In this document: piece after piece, positions 57,250-64,000 of the stretch | How positions within the stretch are numbered: the stretch's first letter is position 1 | Layout: every line of letters begins with the position of its first letter | Assembly (NCBI GenBank): GCA_036936605.1 | Contig: JAUPFV010000002.1 | Span: 168,463,739 to 168,527,738 of the forward strand | Source: Limnanthes douglasii subsp. nivea | Lineage: Eukaryota > Streptophyta > Magnoliopsida > Brassicales > Limnanthaceae | DNA length: 64,000 bases | Direction: 5' to 3' | Made by a program: the position numbers and the translations under genes | The notes under the pieces: generated by a model | What the model saw: the letters and a program-made list of their open reading frames with translations, nothing else | Databases searched by the model: none | What the model was told of the DNA's origin: nothing

Positions 57250-58859
57250 GTGACTTCACATAAGCAGGAGCTTTCCGTTCTCAATCAAATATTAGATTTC
57301 GTTTTTCAAATCAATACAATCATTTGTATCATGCCCAATATTATCATAATACCTACAAAATTTATTATTCCTTTTTTCTCTCAGTCTGCTGATAGGAGCT
57401 GCTTTCCTAAAGTTCACAGAATTCTTGGTTTTATCCCAAATGACAGAAACACTCTCTATCAAATCAGCATAGTACTCTAGCCTGAACCATGTATTTGGCA
57501 TAGGCCTTTTGTAATTGTTGGATGGAGTGTGGTTCAAATAGCCACCACTCCGAAGAGGCAAATTGCAGTTCTTCTGCCTCGACTGCTGATTATTCCCATT
57601 ACCATTGTTATTTTCATTCGAGGGCTGCCCCTGATTATTGGCTGACTGTCCCGAATTATTTGGAGTATTAACTGGTATACCTCAGACTCTGCTAAACTCC
57701 TCAACCTTAATTTGATCCTCGACTTGAGCCATTAACGCTCCAAAAGTCAAAGCCCTTCTCTTTGTCGTCTCATTAGCTAGATCCCATGGTAATAAACCCT
57801 TGGGAAACGCTGCCATCACCACATTTTCTTCACATTTGTCCAAACTAGACTTGGTCAACACAAGTCTCTTGGTATAGTCTTTCAATGTTTCTCCCGGTGC
57901 CTGCTTGACTGAATAATTGTATAACCATTGGCTCTCATCTCTTTGCTTCCCATGAATTGCCTTTAAAAAGAAGTATAAAATCCTTAAAATTTGATATGGA
58001 CCCCCTCAAAATCCTGTTATACCATTTGAGAGTTTCTCCTTTAAAAGTTTGAGAAAAAGCACGACACACAAGCCAATCATCATCCTCAAAATTCATCATA
58101 TAATTTTTGAATGGTTCAATGTGATCATCGGGATCTTGCATCCTATCGAACTTTTCAACCTTTGAAATATCAAAATGCTTCGGAAGCGTCATAGAACAAA
58201 TTTCATCTGTTAACGGAGAGTTCCTCCAATCAGCACCTTGAACGAATTGGTCATCGGTCCCTATTGTGACATACGATTTCCTATCAATTTCAGCATACTG
58301 ATTCGAAGGATTTCCTGCATGCCAAGTTGATCGAGGAGCATTCTTAGACTCGCTCTCCTTTTTATACCTCCTCGAATAATCTCTTTCTGATTCCCCTTTC
58401 GAAGAACCTCTATGCCTTTTAAATTCCAAGGCTGGACTTTCTACTTCCTCATCACTAGAAGTTATCATTTTTTTCTTTTTTCTCATTTCAAGACAAATAT
58501 CTCTCTTTAGGAGACACAATGCGTGCTTTTTTATGCTCGGACTTAGCATGTCTGTCATCAAAAGATTGATCTGACTAACCTTCCATATCGGTTTTTTCCA
58601 TTTCTTGTCTAACTTCAGATCTGATTCTAACAGAAAGTATCTCTTGCTCTATTCGTTTATATTTTTCATTCAAAGCATTGATTTTATCTAGAAGTTGATT
58701 CATTCTTGTCTCAACATCAGATCGAACTTGGACCGGAGACGATCCATCAGTTCTATTCCCATTAGTCCCATTTTTTTGCAAATCATCTCTCATAGTTTCT
58801 ATCGCCGATTGAAGCGTAGGATTATTATTTTCAGGATTCATCTTATGAAATTTAGTCAA
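57250..58859 (-). pseudogene. E4 gag
   Basis: Starts at an ATG at 58859 (MTKFHKMNPENNNPTLQSAI) with a coiled coil (MNQLLDKINALNEKYKRIEQ). The middle frame (58561-57935) is charged, then has LPKHFDISKVEKFDRMQDPD, DHIEPFKNYMMNFEDDDWLV and LKWYNRILRGSISNFKDFIL (capsid). 57885-57682 has LANETTKRRALTFGALMAQV. 57561-57292 ends with a zinc-knuckle-like FCRYYDNIGHDTNDC in which histidine is replaced by tyrosine. Only a few frame breaks are seen. Confidence 0.88.
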
Positions 58860-58920
58860 AGAATACCACTGGATAGTATCACTTTCAAACAGAATAAGCT
58901 ACTAATTTTTCTTATTTAAT

Positions 58921-58939
58921 CCCAGTTGAGTCGTCAATT
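58921..58939 (-). promoter_or_regulatory. E4 tRNA primer-binding site
   Basis: The minus strand reads AATTGACGACTCAACTGGG next to the LTR, matching the E2 site (TTGGCGACTCTACTAAGG) with one change in GGCGAC. Confidence 0.7.
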
Positions 58940-59296
58940 TGATAAGGTTTGATTTTGCTGAAGTAAATTGCTAAGGAAAAATTCTAGAGAGAGAAAATGC
59001 TTAAAAGTTTTTAGAGAGAGAAAACACAAGTACAAATGAGTTTCAAGTAAAAGTGTTCAACCCCTTTATTAGAGTAGTCTGGTCCTTTATATAGAGGAGC
59101 CGAGACTTAGTCTTAAACTGAATCTGTTACAAAAATGGACTAATTGTTATTTAGTCCTTACAAATTATATAAAGTTACAATTGCCTCCTAAAACTTACAC
59201 CATTCACAAATTAAGGAAAAAAGTTACATTAATTACAATTAAATTCTGAATTTACATTATTTACAAATAAATCCTTAAAAACCTATTTCCATATCA
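58940..59296 (-). repeat. E4 right (5') LTR
   Basis: A 357-bp partner of 50139-50496. A minus-strand TATA box (TATATAAA, 59086-59093) is present. It is followed by the target duplication AAATC. Confidence 0.93.
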
Positions 59297-59984
59297 AAAT
59301 CCATTATGAAGTAAGGGTTACTATTCAACTTTAAAACCATTCGACTTGTAACCGCTAACTTATCTTAAATATAAACTAAATACTGAACTACCGATTTATT
59401 AAATGTCTAATCAATTTATTTATGTTGATAAAAGTTATTCACATTTTATAATGAATATTAAATTTCCACACGTAAAATCTCTTCTTGTTCTTCCATTGTA
59501 CGCTGCTTCCTTTTTCTTCAATTGTATATCTTCATTTCAACTAAAGATAACTTAATTGACGATAATATTTGAGTTTTTTTATGTTTAATCGTATTTGAAT
59601 GTCTTAAAATATTTGAAGTTAAGATTTTATAATATTTTTATTGATTTTTGGACTTAATTTCTTATTTTTTTACTATAATATATATTATTTAATTAATATT
59701 ATTGGTAAACAGAATAACTCTCGCTGCAACTCTTGTCCTGTCGCTACAACCTTTTGACCCCTCGCCGTCGCGGGGCGTCCACGTCGCTTAAAACTATGGT
59801 TGTACATGTATATGACATGGTCAGGAATGTTAAGTTGTTATATCTAAAAAATGCATATGTGATGCGTGTTATGTGTTTCCAATTGAAATTATAGGTTACA
59901 ATTCGATGGAGAACAATGTTGGATGGCTCAAATTTTAATCAGTAGAGAAATGATATGGAGTTGTACTTGAATTATCATGACTAT
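59297..59984. other. Gene-free stretch between E4 and E5
   Basis: AT-rich with no gene. A short GC-rich island at 59715-59790 (CCCCTCGCCGTCGCGGGGCG) ends in TTAAAACTATGGTTGTAC. This is an inverted counterpart of GTACACATAGTTTTAA on the far side of E4 (49872-49887). Confidence 0.55.
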
Positions 59985-60349
59985 TGATCACTCTTGATTA
60001 TCAAGAGTGAAAGGTCGGTTTAAAGTATTTTTTGAAGGAGTAATCAAATTTCTAGAGGGAGAAGGTATAAATAATATTATAGAGAGAGAAAGTGTCAAGA
60101 GTCAAAGTCAAAAGTAATAATTTATCATTTTTAACAAGAAAATCTACACCTATTTATAGGTGTGGTAAGTTCTATGGAACACACAATCTTCTTTCCACTA
60201 GATACTTCCCTCCAATATTATAGTTATTACATATTGCACTTCGAGTTCTTCAAGTTTCTATTTTGTTAAAATCCTTCACATACATTAATTATTCATCATT
60301 TTATCATTTTAAACTTATATTTAGAATCGAGTTAATTTCACCCTTATTA
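59985..60349 (-). repeat. E5 left (3') LTR
   Basis: About 365 bp from TGATCACTC to CACCCTTATTA. A minus-strand TATA box (CCTATAAATA, 60151-60160) is seen. The end is placed by analogy with the LTR/polypurine junctions of E3 and E4. Confidence 0.7.
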
Positions 60350-60419
60350 GTAGGCCCCTAGTCCTTGCGAAGAAATTTGAGGGTGGACTATATCTAATGT
60401 CTCATCGGATGAAATATCT

Positions 60420-63400
60420 TTGGATTTACTTACAAGTGAAATTCTTGATCTGGTTATCTACGTGGAACGTGATAACCTTCCTCTGACATATTTCGACAAC
60501 TATCGAACCCCAAAAGATCCAACTGAGCCTTTAAGAATGACATGTTTTGACAAGTCGGTTCAACTAATTTTCAAACGCCCAATGAAATTCTTGGCATTTT
60601 CTTGTCAAATTTAGTTTCATGTCTCATAACTCCTCACTTATCAAAACCTAGATATAAAAAGAGAAAGTAAGCTTTTAAACTCTCATCCATGAAGACCAAT
60701 CCTTAGTTACACTTCACCAGAAAACACCATAACAACTCTGTTTTCATCCTCTAATATAAATATTCCTTTATATTTATTCGAACAAGCTACTTCAACCTGG
60801 TGATTCATCTTTGTTTGTGTTTGGGATAAAAAATGTGTGAGATTGCCTAACCATCGCTCAAAGAGCCACGAAAACAGAATCTGCAGGAATAGTACGTGAC
60901 AAACTTTTACAAGTTGTCCAGACTTTCACCTACGGTCCTTGGCCTCCTACAAAAATGAAATCTCAACAAACCAACCTCAAATCTTGTTCCAACGATTCTG
61001 TTTCTCTAAACCCCAAAGCTTTCTTTCAAAAACTAGTTTGAAAGTCTTAGTTTCTCGCTATGGGTGATACCGAAGACCAAACTGTCTTAAAGAGAAAACA
61101 TCACAAAACGAGTTCCAGGAAAAACATCTTAAAAAAGTAAAAACCAAAAAATCTAAGACTAATCATACCCCTAAAGGATCAACTATAATAAAAAAAGATT
61201 CACATATAGTCTATTCGAGTAAAGAAAAGATCAATTCGCCAAAGTCTCAGATCCAACTGCTAGATAAAGCTTTCGAGGAGATTAATAATCATGATTTAGC
61301 AGCGGCTGTTGTATCTAGCAATATTGTTGATCAAATACACATAATCAAGGATATCCCCACAACCAATTCTCAAGGTGAAACCTCAAAGAAGAAGACAAAT
61401 ATGAAGAAAAATAAATTAAATGAACTTATTATGCATCCTGTTGAATTATCTGCCAACCTTGGAGAAACTTATAACATATACTCCCATAATACCTTATTGC
61501 ACTTAGAAGAGTGCAATATGAGTAATTCTCCAAATCCAATGCACTTATTCTTCTGAAATAATGAGGGATTCCATAGTTCATCTCAATTCGATTGCCTACC
61601 ATCGGTGAGACTCCATTGTCACGCAGACCAAGATAGTTAACTGTATATTCAGAAATGCTTATTGGGGTCTTCAGTTTTTGCTGGATCCCACCATTATTTA
61701 ATACTTTGAACTGGTTGAGTTATATCCAAGCCATACCAACCCCAACATATTGTTTACAATACTTTCCTGTATTTTAGCTTCTAGGCTTTCAAAAATTAAG
61801 GTTCTGATGGAGCAATTCATAGCAAAGACGACCGTATCGAAAAATCCACGTATTCCCTTCTACTATATTGAATACTTCAAAAATAATCGACGACCTTCTC
61901 GAAGTAAACAAGACATAGAAACATAAGTTCCTTTTTATCAGTGGATGCTGGGAAAACGGGAGGGAGATTTTGACTGAGAATCCCCAAAGACTATCCTTGA
62001 AATAGAATAACACAAGTAAGTTTAATTATTTGCCAAAATAAGTAAAATCCATCTAACCCAACTATTTAATGTGAAAATTATAAAACGCTTCCAAGAGAAC
62101 ATTCCTGCTCATGAGGAGAATTTTTTGAAGCTAAGTAGGTGAACTAATAAGAATGTTCTAATGAATTTCACCAGTGCTTTGACTCGCTAGATGTAGTTCA
62201 AATCAACCTATTGAAAATATTTCCTGAAACAATTATTCTACTAGAAAATCTCATGGATCCTCATGGCCCAGCAGATGTTGTGAAGAGGCTAGCTACTTTA
62301 GATGCTCGGGTTGTTCTCCTTGCTACGAATAAAGCTCCTAGCCATAAAGTGAAAAGTAAAATCAAAGGGGAACCATCCAAAAGCAACAACAAAAATCAAA
62401 GCTTAGTTCGAAGATGAAGAAGAAAAGTAAAAGAAAGCTTGATGAAGTAGTCACTCCCCACATTGAAACCACTACTCGTGAATTTTCTAAACGAAAGAGT
62501 ATGGTAACCTCAAAGATGAAGAAAACATACAACACCAAATACTCATAAGAGTCTCTACCTGAAGAAGTTGTGAACATTTATTCCCCTAATTCCACACCAG
62601 AATTGTTTAGAGATGATGAAGAAAATCAAGAAAATCAGTTCTTTGATCCCGAACCATAATTCGATCAAAATAAAAACCTTAATTAAGAACAAGACCCTCT
62701 TGTAGAAGATCACTCACAGTTCTTTCGGTAAATAATTCCCAACCATCTTAATCTCAAGAACCAAACTTTTTTGATGCATCCTTCTGATGATCCCCCACTC
62801 ATATTTCACAATATGGTTCGACCCGTGGCAATTCTTGAAAGAAATGCCAAACAGTTTGAAATTAACACAAAAACATTTCCTGATGAAGCCAAGTCAATTC
62901 GTGAAGAATATTATGTGGTGGTTGAGGAGGTTATTTGTATTCGAAAAGAAGCTATTTTAAAAAAAATAGGGAAAAAATTCTCAAATGATGCTCATCGAAC
63001 AATTCCTTATCTTTCAAGAATATATATTTGAATTCTATAATATCGTTATGCATGTACAAAGGGAAATGTCTACAAAATACGAAGCAAACATGTAAGACTA
63101 GCATTCAAACTATGAGGCGTTCAACACTTTGTACAAGGAAAGAAAAGAAGCAAAAAATAAGATCGTCGAAAAGTTCAAATCCTTCAAGATCTAAGCTGAA
63201 AAAGATAAAGCCTCTACTGTTGATAAATGTGTCAATGACCGTCTCAATACATTGAAAAATTCTAAAAAGGCCAAAGTATCTTTAATGATTAACGTTCGCA
63301 ATAGGTTCTCGGAGCTTAACCTAAAAGACTACTGGTAGATGGTACCTGAAGATCAACGTTCCAAAGATATTTTCAAGACGACTCCAAATGAATTTGATGA

Positions 63401-63462
63401 CTCTGAACTGGAAGATTCTGAAAATGGAAACTCTAACTCTTCACAAAATAAGAATACATAGA
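60420..63462 (+). pseudogene. E5 antisense gene (PF04195-like)
   Basis: An N-terminal open stretch (60420-60614) is followed by basic coding (61060-61500). The PF04195-like domain lies at about 61650-61920: GLQFLLDPTII, YFELVELYPSHTNPNILFTI, LASRLSKIKVLMEQFIAKTT and PRIPFYYIEYFKNN. Then, in another frame, FLFISGCWENGREILTENPQ (WENG motif) and GTAAGT at 62016, the place where E2 and E3 have introns. Further pieces are a proline/leucine-rich segment (62211-62417), a helical segment (62771-63031) and an acidic tail (63390-63440, DSELEDSENGNSN-like). Frequent stops and frameshifts make it non-functional. The order of parts matches E2 and E3. Confidence 0.7.
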
Positions 63463-63964
63463 ATGGAATATTTTCGGACAACAACTAAAGGAGTTCTTCT
63501 AAGGACGACGAATGCAATTAAGGACGTAAGATGGTTTTCACCAAGTTTGATCGTATGCTTACTTATATTTTTTTATCTTATGTTTTGTCTGTGGTCATCA
63601 CATGCACCACCTTTTGAATCACATATTTAAGCACCATGTCAATTGTCACTAAACTTTTATCATTTTATAACTTGCTATTATTTAAACTTTCACCATAAAA
63701 CTCATAACAATGTAATATGTCACCATTTTATCACTACATTATTACTTTATAGATTATTACTTGGAAAAAATTGTCACATCGTAAATCATCACTTCAAAAA
63801 AATGAAACTTCATAATTATCACTTCGGAAGATAGGCACTTCGGAAAATAGGCACTTCACATATTATCACTTCGAAGAGTAAAGACTTTGTAAATTCGGCC
63901 ATAAAACATTATTTTTGTTTCCAAACTAAAATTATCCACCTTTGGCTTTAGGCACCTTCGCCAC
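63463..63964. other. E5 spacer with TCACTTCGGAA-type repeats
   Basis: No coding is seen. At 63780-63880 the phrases ATCACTTC, GGCACTTCGGAA(A/G)ATA and TATCACTTCG recur about every 15-25 bp. The primer-binding-site-like sequence lies at the right end, next to the LTR. Confidence 0.6.
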
Positions 63965-64000
63965 TGATCGCTCTTGATACTATCGAGAGTGAAAGATCGA
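63965..64000 (-). repeat. E5 right (5') LTR, start only
   Basis: TGATCGCTCTTGATACTATC and the following 16 bases match the E5 left LTR start. The window ends here. Confidence 0.75.

Larger units (their letters stand above)
50139..59296 (-). mobile_element. E4: Ty3/gypsy Tat-lineage retrotransposon, youngest copy
   Basis: A minus-strand element with LTRs at 50139-50496 and 58940-59296 and a perfect 5-bp target duplication AAATC (50134-50138 and 59297-59301). By eye the LTRs differ at about 22 of 357 positions (near 6%), fewer than in E3. Right to left: primer-binding site, gag, protease, RT, RNase H, second RNase H, integrase. The plus-strand antisense gene is truncated at its 5' end. It has the most complete pol here, including the RT Y-V-D-D and traces of all integrase motifs. 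A changed protease site plus frameshifts and stops mean it is probably not autonomous. Confidence 0.95.
59985..64000 (-). mobile_element. E5: LTR element carrying the antisense gene but no gag-pol
   Basis: The left LTR starts at 59985 (TGATCACTCTTGATTATCAA). A second copy starts at 63965 (TGATCGCTCTTGATACTATC) and runs off the window. The first 34-36 bases match apart from a few substitutions and a 2-bp indel. A polypurine-type GGGGCCTAC (minus strand, about 60350-60358) lies inside the left LTR. A primer-site-like GTGGCGAAGGTGCC (minus strand, 63951-63964) lies inside the right one. Only the plus-strand antisense gene is recognisable between them (60420-63460). gag and pol are absent in a 3.6 kb interior. 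The right LTR cannot be verified beyond 36 bp. Confidence 0.75.

Overview
This is a nuclear segment from a flowering plant, most likely a eudicot. One host gene survives intact: a three-exon minus-strand gene at 6982-10698, an orthologue of Arabidopsis At4g14310 (a WD40-type protein named as a KIN14B interactor). Most of the rest is AT-rich transposon sediment. There are no bacterial-type features (operons, CRISPR, Shine-Dalgarno sites).

Layout. 1-2856 is the 5' half of a degenerate Ty3/gypsy element of the Tat lineage on the minus strand (called E1), followed by the start of its LTR at 2857. 3000-6980 holds duplicated CACCG-rich blocks, a dead MULE transposase (5060-6060) and a small inverted-repeat element. 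6982-10698 is the host gene, with a TATA-like box near 10920. A 5.8 kb L1-type LINE (10981-16763, 18-bp target duplication) lies directly upstream of it. 16782-18530 is non-coding and carries an AT/GT microsatellite.

18531-28511 is a plus-strand Tat element (E2) whose 5' LTR is split by a 307-bp Harbinger-type MITE. 28512-39330 is gene-poor. It contains fragments of a minus-strand repeat gene, a 90-bp tandem array, an Au-like SINE, a tRNA-like SINE head and a PPR gene fragment. 39431-48466 is a minus-strand Tat element (E3) nested inside a Ty1/copia LTR (39334-48871 when split). 50139-59296 is a minus-strand Tat element (E4) with a perfect 5-bp target duplication. 59985 to beyond the window end is E5, an LTR element that appears to carry only the antisense gene and no gag-pol.

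How the parts fit. The complete Tat elements run LTR, tRNA primer site, gag, protease, RT, RNase H, a second (archaeal-type) RNase H, integrase, then a separate gene in the opposite orientation, polypurine tract and LTR. The antisense gene is recognisable in E2, E3, E4 and E5. It encodes a domain resembling the Pfam 'putative gypsy type transposon' family (PF04195), a WENG-type motif, a coiled-coil region and an acidic serine-rich tail. In E2 and E3 it carries a short GTAAGT...CAG intron (79 and 76 nt) just after the same domain, and E5 has GTAAGT at the corresponding point. This spliced, conserved antisense gene, and an element reduced to it, are the most interesting signals here.

None of the gag-pol copies looks functional. 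Each has stops, frameshifts or lost catalytic residues. All family names come from motif recognition by eye; no database search was run. Domain edges in the degenerate copies are approximate.
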